Origin: Candidatus Gastranaerophilales bacterium
GTDB lineage: Bacteria; Cyanobacteriota; Vampirovibrionia; Gastranaerophilales; Gastranaerophilaceae
NCBI GenBank assembly: GCA_944323135.1
Contig: CALURI010000009.1
Span: 33,456-97,455, forward strand
DNA: 64,000 nucleotides
Direction of reading: 5' to 3'
The translations under genes were made by a program, and so were the position numbers. The notes below the pieces were generated by a model that was given only the letters and a program-made list of their open reading frames with translations, was not told where the DNA came from and did no database searches. Shown here piece by piece: positions 33,347 through 41,183 of the stretch (within the stretch, counting starts at the first letter, position 1; every line of letters starts with the position of its first letter).

Positions 33347-34767
33347 CAGACAATAATTTCCTGTTCATTCTTATAAGTTACATACCCAAGATTTGCAGCA
33401 GGCGGTTTTCTCAAATATTTTCGTCTTGTATAAATCACACCGACTTTAGATGAACCTGAACCTTTCGAATACTGCTTTGCAAGAGTTGCACATTTGAAAA
33501 TTAATTCATCTGCAGGTTTTTCACACTTCAACAGGACATGAGATCCCGCACAGTCTTTGGTATGAAACCAATAATCATCATCCTTGGAAAGTTTAGATAC
33601 TATATAATCATTTTGACGATTATTTTTCCCAACAAACACTTTATAACCGTCAATATTTAATTCCATAGGCTCAAATGAAGCTTTTACTTTTTCTTTACTT
33701 TTCTTTTCTGCAGGTAAAACTTCATCTTCAATGGCAGACAAATCAAATATTGATGATGCAATTTCTATAGAATAAATTATCTGTTCATAATATTTAATTT
33801 GTAATTGCAATTCTGAAGTTAATTCAGTTAATTTCGCAATTGTATTTTTCCCTTTATTATAAAGTTTATAAAAGTTATTCGCATTTTCCTTTAGTTTTTT
33901 GGTTTCATCAAGATTAATTTGTATATTTTCATTACTTTCATAATCATAAACAGTTACAGACTTTGAATAATCAGACAAATTATATAAATTTGCCATAATT
34001 AAATCACCCCACAAACGATATTTATCAGAATTTATTTCTTTTTCAAGCCTGTACTGCATTTTCTTTAAAGAATTTTTATCTTTTTTAAGTTTTGAAGAAA
34101 TTATTTGCTTAAGTTGTTCTTTTAGACGATTAAACTTATCTTTGTAAATACACTCAGCATAATATTTATCGATAACATTATTTATAGACTGAAGAGGATT
34201 AACAGACGCAAGAGAATTTTCAGCTACATACCAATCATCTGGACGTCCGAGCGGATAAACATACGGAAGCCCTCCTGCCATTTCACGTTCCCGGCTCTTT
34301 TCCGCTCCGACATTATGAGCACAGCCAAGAATTATATTTGTATCATAATTATACAAAATTACATTTGAATATTTTCCCATAAGCTCAACAGCCAGACAAA
34401 GATAAATTTTTTCAGATAATTCATTATAAGTTTCTATATATAATTCAAAAATTCTTTCATACTCAGGCTGCTTAACCTCAGCAATCAAAGCATTCTCTAA
34501 ATATTTACGAAGAAGCATACAAAACATCGGAGGCTTTTGCGGAATTTCGATTAATCTTTTATATTCATTTTCTTTATCCATAAAACATATATGGAAATAT
34601 TGCGGATTTATATTTATATAAAGTTTTTTTGTAACGCCTTTATTTCTGACCGATAAAACTAAATCTCTTCTTGTCGGCTGCTGAATTTTTTGAATTCGTG
34701 CACCTGAGAAAAAATCCTTATTTTCTGCTAACCATAATTTTAAAGTATAAGAATCAAAATTTATCAT
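33346..34767 (-). CDS. rqcH: NFACT-family protein, Rqc2/RqcH homologue
   Basis: This family binds stalled 50S-peptidyl-tRNA complexes and adds C-terminal Ala tails. The 473-residue protein has NFACT-N from the start (INFDSYTLKLWLAENKDF, GARIQKIQQP, MFCMLLRKYLENA), a long helical middle (about 205-330) and the NFACT-R domain with DDYWFHTKDCAGSHVLLKC (about 400-420). It stops shortly after VTYKNEQEIIV. It is about 80-100 residues shorter than many RqcH proteins. Only a weak TAATAT box six bases before ATG was seen. It overlaps the polymerase gene by one base. Confidence 0.9.
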   Translation of the reverse strand: MINFDSYTLKLWLAENKDFFSGARIQKIQQPTRRDLVLSVRNKGVTKKLYININPQYFHICFMDKENEYKRLIEIPQKPPMFCMLLRKYLENALIAEVKQPEYERIFELYIETYNELSEKIYLCLAVELMGKYSNVILYNYDTNIILGCAHNVGAEKSREREMAGGLPYVYPLGRPDDWYVAENSLASVNPLQSINNVIDKYYAECIYKDKFNRLKEQLKQIISSKLKKDKNSLKKMQYRLEKEINSDKYRLWGDLIMANLYNLSDYSKSVTVYDYESNENIQINLDETKKLKENANNFYKLYNKGKNTIAKLTELTSELQLQIKYYEQIIYSIEIASSIFDLSAIEDEVLPAEKKSKEKVKASFEPMELNIDGYKVFVGKNNRQNDYIVSKLSKDDDYWFHTKDCAGSHVLLKCEKPADELIFKCATLAKQYSKGSGSSKVGVIYTRRKYLRKPPAANLGYVTYKNEQEIIV

Positions 34768-34835
34768 ATATTGATATTACAACAAAAAATCCCGTTAAAA
34801 CAGATTATTATTAATGATAATATAATCCTGAAGTA

Positions 34836-34864
34836 TTGACGACAGCTAAAAAATATGCTATCAT
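34836..34864 (+). promoter_or_regulatory. Promoter of the nfeD-SPFH pair
   Basis: TTGACG (34836-34841), a 17-base spacer and TATCAT (34859-34864, preceded by TGC) make a good sigma-70 promoter. The predicted start is about 34871. The frame that begins at TTG 34836 is therefore the promoter, not coding. Confidence 0.75.
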
Positions 34865-34889
34865 CAAACAATATAAAAAAGGAGAAGAT

Positions 34890-35315
34890 ATGGTTTTATG
34901 GGAAATATTTGCAATTGCAGGGCTTGCATTCCTAATATTTGAGATGCTTGTTCCTTCTATGTTCTTTCTTAACCTTGCAATAGCTGGTTTTATAACTGCT
35001 ATTATCGCAATATGGATTGTGAATTGGGTCTATCTGACTATCATATTTGTGGGATTATCAATAATTTCAATTATATTTCTACGTCCAATTTTAATAAAAA
35101 ACAAACAAGATAAGGCTCATGAAACAGGTATGGAAGGGAAATATATCGGAAAAATCGTAAAAGTAACAGAACCTGTTAACAAATACTCAGGAGCAATAAC
35201 AATTTATGACGAACGCTGGGAAGCAAGAACTGAAAATGACGAAACAATTCCTGCTGGAAGCGAAGTAAAAATTGTAAAATATGACAGTTTAATCTTAACA
35301 GTTGAAAAAATATAG
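34890..35315 (+). CDS. NfeD-like membrane protein
   Basis: From ATG 34890 the 141-residue protein has two or three transmembrane helices (about 3-65) and a C-terminal OB-fold soluble domain (about 80-140, with GMEGKYIGKIVKVTEPV and YDERWEARTENDETIPAGSEV, the NfeD signature). NfeD proteins partner with stomatin/SPFH proteins, as the next gene encodes. GGAGAAG ends three bases before ATG, which with the promoter upstream decides this start. Confidence 0.9.
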   Translation: MVLWEIFAIAGLAFLIFEMLVPSMFFLNLAIAGFITAIIAIWIVNWVYLTIIFVGLSIISIIFLRPILIKNKQDKAHETGMEGKYIGKIVKVTEPVNKYSGAITIYDERWEARTENDETIPAGSEVKIVKYDSLILTVEKI

Positions 35316-35324
35316 GAGAAGAAT

Positions 35325-36296
35325 ATGAGTTTAGTTTTATTAATTTTACTTGTTGCACTTTTAATATACGTATTCAAAGGTATAATAATTGTTCAACAAC
35401 AACAAGAAGTTATAATTGAAAGAATGGGACGCTATGAAAAAACATTAAGAGCAGGTCCAAACTTTATATTTCCGATATTGGAAGCACCAAGAGGAATATA
35501 TAAAAAAGTTTCACAAAAAGGTTTAGACGGCAGAAATTTTTACTACCTTAAACCGGTTGACAGAATTGATTTAAGAGAACAAATGTATGATTTCCCCCGT
35601 CAAAACGTAATTACGCGAGATAACGTATCAATAACAATTAATGCTTTAATATACTTTCAAATCGTAGATGCAAAAAGTGCAGTTTATGAAATTGAAAACT
35701 TGCCTGATGCAATTGAAAAATTAACCCAAACAACATTAAGAAACCTTGTAGGGCAAATGGATTTGCAAGAAACTTTAACTTCAAGAGGAAAAATAAACGA
35801 TGAATTACGAACAACTCTTGATGAAGCAACAAATAAATGGGGAGTTAAAGTTAATCGTGTAGAAATCCAAGACATTTTCCCACCTGCAGATATTCAGGCA
35901 TCAATGGATAAATTAATGAAAGCAGATAGAGAAAAGAAAGCAACAATTACAGAAGCTGAAGGTCTTAAAGAAGCAGCAATAAGAAAAGCAGAAGGTGAAA
36001 AAGAAGCTGCAATCCGCTCAGCAGAAGGTGCTAAACAAGCTGAAATTTTGAGAGCTGAAGGTATAGCTCAAGCCCGCGTAATAGAAGCAGATGCTGAAAA
36101 AGAAGCAATTCAACGAATTATTGATGCTTTAGCAGATAAAGGTCAACCCGATAAATACCTAATTGCTATGAAATATCTTGAAACTATGCAGTCTATAACA
36201 AGCGGAGAAAACAACAAAGTTGTTTATATGCCTTATGAAGCAACAGGAATTTTATCTTCTGTAGACGGTATAAAACAGATGTTTGACAAAAAATAA
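35325..36296 (+). CDS. SPFH/stomatin-family membrane protein (QmcA-like)
   Basis: A 323-residue protein with one N-terminal hydrophobic helix (about 2-22), the SPFH domain (about 23-210, with RMGRYEKTLRAGPNFIFPI and FPRQNVITRDNVSITINALI) and a long helical region of Glu/Ala/Lys repeats (about 195-270). Members form large oligomeric cages around membrane microdomains and control proteases or lipid order. AGGAGAA precedes ATG, nine bases after the nfeD-like gene. A strong terminator closes the pair. Confidence 0.92.
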   Translation: MSLVLLILLVALLIYVFKGIIIVQQQQEVIIERMGRYEKTLRAGPNFIFPILEAPRGIYKKVSQKGLDGRNFYYLKPVDRIDLREQMYDFPRQNVITRDNVSITINALIYFQIVDAKSAVYEIENLPDAIEKLTQTTLRNLVGQMDLQETLTSRGKINDELRTTLDEATNKWGVKVNRVEIQDIFPPADIQASMDKLMKADREKKATITEAEGLKEAAIRKAEGEKEAAIRSAEGAKQAEILRAEGIAQARVIEADAEKEAIQRIIDALADKGQPDKYLIAMKYLETMQSITSGENNKVVYMPYEATGILSSVDGIKQMFDKK

Positions 36297-36316
36297 ATAA
36301 TTTTAAATACGATTTA

Positions 36317-36345
36317 AGCAGGGTATAAAACACCCTGCTTTTTTA
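36317..36345 (+). terminator. Rho-independent terminator of the nfeD-SPFH operon
   Basis: AGCAGGGT and ACCCTGCT form an 8-base stem around a 7-base loop, then six T. Confidence 0.88.
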
Positions 36346-36434
36346 TTAACAATATTATATAAATATTAATTTACATGTTTATTTTTATATAAAAATATGT
36401 TAATATTAAATAAAACAGGAGAGATTAAATTATT

Positions 36435-36818
36435 ATGATGATGAACGATTTACCAAGAATGCAAGTTTTAATAACAACAAACGATCAATATGTTGAAGGA
36501 GAATTGCTACTGCCTGAAAATATGAGATTTAGCAATTCTATCCCTGATAATATGCTTTTCTATATCTTAAACGGGGGCTTTCAATTTATAACATTAAAGA
36601 ATTGCGAAGTTAAAGACAGAAAGAATTTAGCATTCCGTCCAGATAAATCTCATCAGCTTCATGTTAATATTTCCAGCATAATTACAATGCAGATTATAGA
36701 AATTCTTCCGGAAGACTATGAATACGAAGACAGCTATTATGACAATATGGAAGAAGCTGAAGAAGAAAAACAACAAATAGAAAAACAAAGAAACAGAACA
36801 CGTGTCAGAAGACAATAA
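36435..36818 (+). CDS. Hypothetical small protein with acidic, Arg-ended tail
   Basis: A 127-residue protein. Residues 8-95 form a compact, probably beta-barrel-like domain (MQVLITTNDQYVEGELLLPE, then FYILNGGFQFITLKNCEV, and HQLHVNISSIITMQI). The pattern is like small DUF6812-type domains, but this is a weak resemblance. Residues 98-127 are highly charged, first Glu/Tyr/Asp-rich then Lys/Gln/Arg-rich (RNRTRVRRQ), likely disordered and possibly nucleic-acid binding. AGGAGA precedes three in-frame ATGs, of which I list the first. It sits alone between the SPFH terminator and aspS. Confidence 0.65.
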   Translation: MMMNDLPRMQVLITTNDQYVEGELLLPENMRFSNSIPDNMLFYILNGGFQFITLKNCEVKDRKNLAFRPDKSHQLHVNISSIITMQIIEILPEDYEYEDSYYDNMEEAEEEKQQIEKQRNRTRVRRQ

Positions 36819-36905
36819 AACAATTTTCTTCACATTTATTCCTTTTTTTTTATGTTTTTGTTAGAATTTAATTAAGTCCGAACAAAAACAGAAAAGGAAG
36901 ATAGA

Positions 36906-38684
36906 ATGATTAAAACCAAACTTAAAGACCATAATTGCGGAGAGCTCAATCTTAACAATTTAAATGAAGAAGTTACCCTGTCAGGCTGGGCATCAACAAT
37001 CCGTGATTTAGGCGGTATTTTATTTGTAGAATTAAGAGACAGAACAGGATTTTTTCAACTTGTAGCAAATCCTCAGATTAACCCGCAAGTACATAAAGTT
37101 TTTGAAAAATTAAGATCAGAATATGTAATCACGGTAAAAGGTAAAGTTACACGCAGACCTGAAGAAACATATAATGAAAAATATGCAACAGGACAAGTTG
37201 AAATGTACCCTGAATCAGTTGAGATATTATCAGAAGCTAAAACTTTACCATTTGTTTTAGACGATGAAAATGTATCTGAAGATGTACGTCTTAAATACAG
37301 ATATCTTGATATAAGACGCGAAAGTATGTTACATAACCTTACTTTGCGTCACAAAATTTGCCAAGCAGCAAGACAATATCTTAACGGCGAAGATTTCTTG
37401 GAGGTTGAAACTCCGATATTAATTAAAACAACTCCGGAAGGTGCAAGAGATTATCTTGTCCCGTCAAGAGTACAAGAAGGTAAATTCTATGCTTTGCCGC
37501 AATCTCCGCAAATTTTTAAACAATTATTAATGGTTGGCGGGATTGAAAGATATTATCAAATTGCAAAATGTTTTAGAGATGAAGATTTGCGTGCTGACAG
37601 ACAACCTGAATTTACTCAAATCGATATAGAGATGTCTTTTGTAGAACAGCAAGATGTAATAAAATGCGTTGAAGGTTTAATTGTTGAAACATTCAAAGCA
37701 GCAGGAGTAGAAGTTAAACCTCCGTTTATTCAAATGCCTTGGCAAGAAGCAATGGACAGATTCGGTTCAGACAAACCTGATACACGTTTTGGGCTTGAAC
37801 TTTTTGATATCGGCGATATAATTTTGCAATCAGAATTCAAAATCGTAAAAGATACTTTAGAAAACGGAGGTATCGTAAGAGGTATAAGAATTCCTGGCGG
37901 TGCAAAATTCTCAAGAAAAGACATTGACGATATTACAAAACTTGCAGTATCTTTTGGGGCTAAAGCTCTGGCAAATATCATATACAATGAAGACGGCAGC
38001 GCAAAATCTCCTGTATTGAAATTTGTAACAGAAGATCAAGCAAAACAAATACAAGAAAGAGCTCAAGCTCAAGCCGGAGATATTATTTTCTTTGTAGCAG
38101 ATAAACCTAAACTTGTTTATGATATTATGGGAAGATTAAGACTATACTTCGGAAAAAGATTAAACTTAATCGATGAAAATAAACACAATCTTTTATGGGT
38201 TGTAGACTTCCCAATGTTTGAATGGTCAGATGAAGAAGGCAGATTTATGGCAATGCATCACCCATTCACATCTCCGTGTATTGAAGATTTAGATAAACTA
38301 AAAGCAGGGGATTTAGGAAATGTTAAATCAATTGCTTATGATATCGTTTATAACGGAACAGAATTGGGCGGCGGATCTGTAAGAATTCACTCATCAGATG
38401 TTCAAAGTGCTATATTCAAAGCTCTAGGTTTGACAGAAGATGAAGCAAAAGAAAAATTCGGATTTATGGTTAATGCTTTACAATATGGAACACCACCTCA
38501 TGCAGGTCTTGCAATAGGTTTAGACAGACTTGTAGCATTACTTTGCAGAACAGAAAGCATAAGAGATGTAATTGCATTCCCGAAAAATTCAGGTGCTAAA
38601 GATCTTATGAGTGATGCTCCGGGAGAAGCTTCATTGCAACAGCTAAGAGAACTTCACCTTAAAAGTACCGCTCATAAATCATAA
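36906..38684 (+). CDS. aspS: Aspartyl-tRNA synthetase
   Basis: A class IIb synthetase of 592 residues, the normal bacterial length. The N-terminal anticodon-binding OB fold (1-110) has LSGWASTIRDLGGILFVELR. Class II motif 1 contains FLEVETPILIKTTPEGARDY, motif 2 the FRDEDLRADRQPEFTQID segment, and motif 3 GLAIGLDRLVALL. The bacterial insertion domain (about 290-420) is present. The AMMHHPFT-like AMHHPFTSP and IAFPKN are typical. AAGGAAGA lies before ATG. Whether it also charges tRNA-Asn cannot be decided here. Confidence 0.96.
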   Translation: MIKTKLKDHNCGELNLNNLNEEVTLSGWASTIRDLGGILFVELRDRTGFFQLVANPQINPQVHKVFEKLRSEYVITVKGKVTRRPEETYNEKYATGQVEMYPESVEILSEAKTLPFVLDDENVSEDVRLKYRYLDIRRESMLHNLTLRHKICQAARQYLNGEDFLEVETPILIKTTPEGARDYLVPSRVQEGKFYALPQSPQIFKQLLMVGGIERYYQIAKCFRDEDLRADRQPEFTQIDIEMSFVEQQDVIKCVEGLIVETFKAAGVEVKPPFIQMPWQEAMDRFGSDKPDTRFGLELFDIGDIILQSEFKIVKDTLENGGIVRGIRIPGGAKFSRKDIDDITKLAVSFGAKALANIIYNEDGSAKSPVLKFVTEDQAKQIQERAQAQAGDIIFFVADKPKLVYDIMGRLRLYFGKRLNLIDENKHNLLWVVDFPMFEWSDEEGRFMAMHHPFTSPCIEDLDKLKAGDLGNVKSIAYDIVYNGTELGGGSVRIHSSDVQSAIFKALGLTEDEAKEKFGFMVNALQYGTPPHAGLAIGLDRLVALLCRTESIRDVIAFPKNSGAKDLMSDAPGEASLQQLRELHLKSTAHKS

Positions 38685-38697
38685 AAATTTATAATTT

Positions 38698-38731
38698 AAA
38701 AAGAGCCTTTTAAAACAAGGCTCTTTTTTTT
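38698..38731 (+). terminator. Rho-independent terminator of aspS
   Basis: AAAAAGAGCCTT pairs with AAGGCTCTTTTT, followed by more T residues. Confidence 0.88.
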
Positions 38732-38747
38732 GATATATAATTAGAAT

Positions 38748-39629
38748 ATGCAAATATTTAACGAACTTACAAAAAATTCAGGGCTATCACTGGCTTTAGG
38801 TTATTTTGACGGAGTTCATCTCGGACACAGAGCTGTAATTCAAAGTGCAGTCAATTATGCCAAAGAAAATAATACAAAATCAGCAGTAATAACATTTTCA
38901 GATCATCCATGCTGTTATTTTTGGGGCGTATGTCCTAAATATATTCTAACCAGAAAAGAACGGGAAAAAAGAATTGCCGAACTCGGAGTTGATTACCTTT
39001 ATGAACTTGATTTTGAAAGCATTTCGGGCTTGACTGCAGAAGAATATCTTCGTGATATTCTGGTAAAATATTTCACGCCTCTCTCAATTTCAACAGGCTG
39101 GAATCATAATTTCGGATATAAAAAATCGGGAGATGTAAAGTTTCTCTCACAAAATGCAAAAAAGTACGGCTATGAATATTTTGAACTGCCGCCACAAAAA
39201 ATAGAAAACGAAATAATAAGCAGTACAAAAATAAGAAAACTCTTATCTACAGGACATATTCAAAAAGCCAATCTTATGCTCGGGCAAAAATTTTCAATAG
39301 AAGTTGAAGTTGTTAAAGGAAACCAGATAGGCAGAACAATAGGCTTTAGAACTGCAAATATCGCCTATCCGAAAGAACTTATAGAACTTCCGTATGGAGT
39401 ATATTCTGTAGAAAGCACATACGGGAAGGGAATAGCTAATTTTGGGATAAGACCGACTATAAACGGTTCACACGCAGTTCTTGAAGTCCATATACTAAAC
39501 TTTGACAAAAATATTTACGGTGAAAAAATAAGAATTGAATTCAATAAAATGATACGTGCCGAGAAAAAATTTCCATCTCTAGAAGAGTTAAAAAATCAAA
39601 TTAACAAAGATATTGAACAAATAATTTAA
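38748..39629 (+). CDS. ribF: Bifunctional riboflavin kinase/FAD synthetase
   Basis: RibF makes FMN and FAD from riboflavin. The 293-residue protein has the adenylyltransferase domain first (GYFDGVHLGHRAVI, and STGWNHNFGYKKSGD, then ISSTKIRKLL) and the flavokinase domain from about 180 (GRTIGFRTANI, then IANFGIRPTI and YGEKIRIEF). In the kinase motif PTAN the Pro is Arg (RTAN), while the Mg-ATP ligands Thr and Asn are kept. TATAAT at 38736-38741 ends six bases before ATG and there is no Shine-Dalgarno, so a leaderless mRNA is predicted. It directly follows the aspS terminator. Confidence 0.93.
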   Translation: MQIFNELTKNSGLSLALGYFDGVHLGHRAVIQSAVNYAKENNTKSAVITFSDHPCCYFWGVCPKYILTRKEREKRIAELGVDYLYELDFESISGLTAEEYLRDILVKYFTPLSISTGWNHNFGYKKSGDVKFLSQNAKKYGYEYFELPPQKIENEIISSTKIRKLLSTGHIQKANLMLGQKFSIEVEVVKGNQIGRTIGFRTANIAYPKELIELPYGVYSVESTYGKGIANFGIRPTINGSHAVLEVHILNFDKNIYGEKIRIEFNKMIRAEKKFPSLEELKNQINKDIEQII

Positions 39630-39835
39630 TTGTTCTTTTTTATATCTAAATGATACCCCAGGATATCAAAAATCTGAAGAGTTTCCTTAAGCGTGATGCT
39701 TTCTCTTATTAATTTTCCGGAAAGACTGTTTATTGTATATTTTTTACCGGTTTTTTCAGTCATCATTGCGGCAAGCTGCTTAAAAGTAACAGCCTCACGT
39801 GCCATATAATACTTAATATCGTTTCGAATATCCAT
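39626..39835 (-). CDS. Small helix-turn-helix-like protein (DUF6471-like)
   Basis: A 69-residue all-alpha protein. IKYYMAREAVTFKQLAAMMT followed by TINSLSGKLIRESITLKETL and IFDILGYHLDI resembles DUF6471/XRE-like DNA-binding domains, in which the helix after LAAMM would read DNA. It is divergent from the pilin gene at 39952 and faces a 26-bp perfect palindrome that overlaps the pilin promoter. TATAAT (complement of 39842-39847) ends six bases before ATG, predicting a leaderless mRNA. Its 3' end overlaps ribF by four bases. It may repress the pilin, which is inference. Confidence 0.7.
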   Translation of the reverse strand: MDIRNDIKYYMAREAVTFKQLAAMMTEKTGKKYTINSLSGKLIRESITLKETLQIFDILGYHLDIKKNN

Positions 39836-39853
39836 TTTTCAATTATATTTCAG

Positions 39854-39882
39854 TTGACAGATAAGAAAAAACAAGTTATAAT
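39854..39882 (+). promoter_or_regulatory. Consensus promoter of the pilin gene at 39952
   Basis: TTGACA (39854-39859), a 17-base spacer and TATAAT (39877-39882) match consensus in all 12 positions. The predicted start (about 39889) falls inside the palindrome at 39880-39905. Confidence 0.85.
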
Positions 39883-39905
39883 ATTCTTAATATATTAAGA
39901 ATATT
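39880..39905. promoter_or_regulatory. 26-bp perfect palindrome on the pilin transcription start, candidate operator
   Basis: AATATTCTTAATA is followed directly by its exact reverse complement. The palindrome begins inside the -10 box and covers the predicted start. Repressor binding here would block RNA polymerase. At transcript level the same sequence would put a hairpin near the 5' end. Confidence 0.75.
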
Positions 39906-39951
39906 CATTATAAATTAATAATTTTATCAATTTGTAAGGAGCAAATTTATT

Positions 39952-40593
39952 ATGAATTTAAAAAATTCGGATGCATTTACATTAGCAGAGGTCTTAATTA
40001 CATTAGGCATAATTGGAGTAGTAGCCGCTCTTACAATGCCTTCATTAATTCAAAGCTATAAAAAACAAGAAGCAACTGCACGTCTAAAGAAATTCAGCAG
40101 CATGATGCAGCAGGCAATAATTATGTCCGAAATGGACAATGGTGAAATGTCTGACTGGATATATACAGAAAAATCAGACACTATTACAGGTACTATGGCA
40201 ACAAAAGAATTTTTTATGACATATTTAGCGAAATATATAAAATATACAACAGTTCAAGAAAGTAAAACAAGTGATAATCGTTTTTATGTATATATGCTTG
40301 ATGGGAGTTATTTTAGCCTGTATAGAGGAGATTGTATAGATTTTTTCTTTGATATAAACGGCGATAAAGCACCAAATGAAGAAGGTAGAGATATATTCAG
40401 ATTTCTTGCCTGCCCGTCCACTGTACCAGGGTTATGCAATGGTAAAGGCGGCTGGTGTTCATATTACTCAAAATCAACAAAATCATCAAGGGAAGCAAGA
40501 CTTACAAACTGCAAAAATAAAGGAATGTATTGCAGCGGTCTACTTGAATATGATAATTGGGAATTCAAATCTGACTATCCATATAGACTATAA
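39952..40593 (+). CDS. Type II/IV pilin-like protein
   Basis: A 213-residue protein starting MNLKNSDAFTLAEVLITLGI, a prepilin with an 8-residue leader, Ala at -1, Phe+1 and Glu+5. The hydrophobic helix runs to about residue 35. The head contains DINGDKAPNEEGRDIF (the conserved D-NG-K-PN-GRD loop of this family), a Cys-rich segment (CPSTVPGLCNGKGGWC) and ends with CSGLLEYDNWEFKSDYP. AAGGAG precedes ATG. It has the best promoter in the window with a palindromic operator and a strong terminator, so it is a regulated single-gene unit. Confidence 0.85.
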   Translation: MNLKNSDAFTLAEVLITLGIIGVVAALTMPSLIQSYKKQEATARLKKFSSMMQQAIIMSEMDNGEMSDWIYTEKSDTITGTMATKEFFMTYLAKYIKYTTVQESKTSDNRFYVYMLDGSYFSLYRGDCIDFFFDINGDKAPNEEGRDIFRFLACPSTVPGLCNGKGGWCSYYSKSTKSSREARLTNCKNKGMYCSGLLEYDNWEFKSDYPYRL

Positions 40594-40621
40594 AAAAGCG
40601 GTTTATTAAAACCGCTTTTTT
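40592..40621. terminator. Bidirectional terminator
   Basis: AAAAAAGCGGTTT pairs with AAACCGCTTTTTT. It lies between convergent pilin and isochorismatase-like genes and has T runs on both strands. Confidence 0.85.
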
Positions 40622-40622
40622 A

Positions 40623-41168
40623 TTATTTAATTAAAGCCTGTACCTCTTTAAATTTTGGATTTTTCGCGCCTTTCAGCCACTCAAAAAGTGCAATTTCCAC
40701 ACAAGAAACTTTTACCCCGTTTGCTACCATCGCATCTATCCCCTGCTTAAATTCATATTTGTTACGGCTTGCACAGGCGTCTTTAATTACATAAACATCA
40801 AATCCTGCTTCAACAAGAGCTGACGCTGTTTGATGTACACAGATATGAGTTTCAATTCCAAAAATTACAATCTGTTTTTTACCGTAAGATTTAATTTTAT
40901 CAAAGAGTCCGTCTTCCAACAAAGCATTAAAATAAGTTTTTTCTACAACTTCACTTCCTTGTGGCAATACATCAGCTAATCTTTGAACAGTATGTCCAAG
41001 CCCTTTAGGGTACTGTTCTGTCAATATAACCGGAATATTTAAAATTTTTGCTGCACTTACAGTTTTTACGGCATTTTCCACAACAATATCTTTATTTAGT
41101 GCAGCAACTAATCTGTCTTGAATATCAATAACTAGAACTAAACTGTTTTCTGCTGATAATGTATTCAT
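40623..41168 (-). CDS. Isochorismatase-family cysteine hydrolase (YcaC-like)
   Basis: A 181-residue alpha/beta hydrolase. The catalytic triad Asp (VLVIDIQDRL), Lys (VVEKTYFNALL) and Cys (GIETHICVHQTA) is complete, with the cis-peptide region preceding the Cys. The YcaC/nicotinamidase-like branch is suggested by ILTEQYPKGLG. The substrate cannot be told. AGGAG precedes the ATG. It is 15 bases after the degenerate receiver gene, last of the transketolase-ftsE-ftsX series. Confidence 0.88.
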   Translation of the reverse strand: MNTLSAENSLVLVIDIQDRLVAALNKDIVVENAVKTVSAAKILNIPVILTEQYPKGLGHTVQRLADVLPQGSEVVEKTYFNALLEDGLFDKIKSYGKKQIVIFGIETHICVHQTASALVEAGFDVYVIKDACASRNKYEFKQGIDAMVANGVKVSCVEIALFEWLKGAKNPKFKEVQALIK

Positions 41169-41183
41169 TTTGTCTCCTTTTGA

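Noticed and set aside
34836..34889. N-terminal extension of the NfeD-like protein from TTG 34836
   Set aside because: The bases form a TTGACG-17-TATCAT promoter, and the real ATG 34890 has GGAGAAG.
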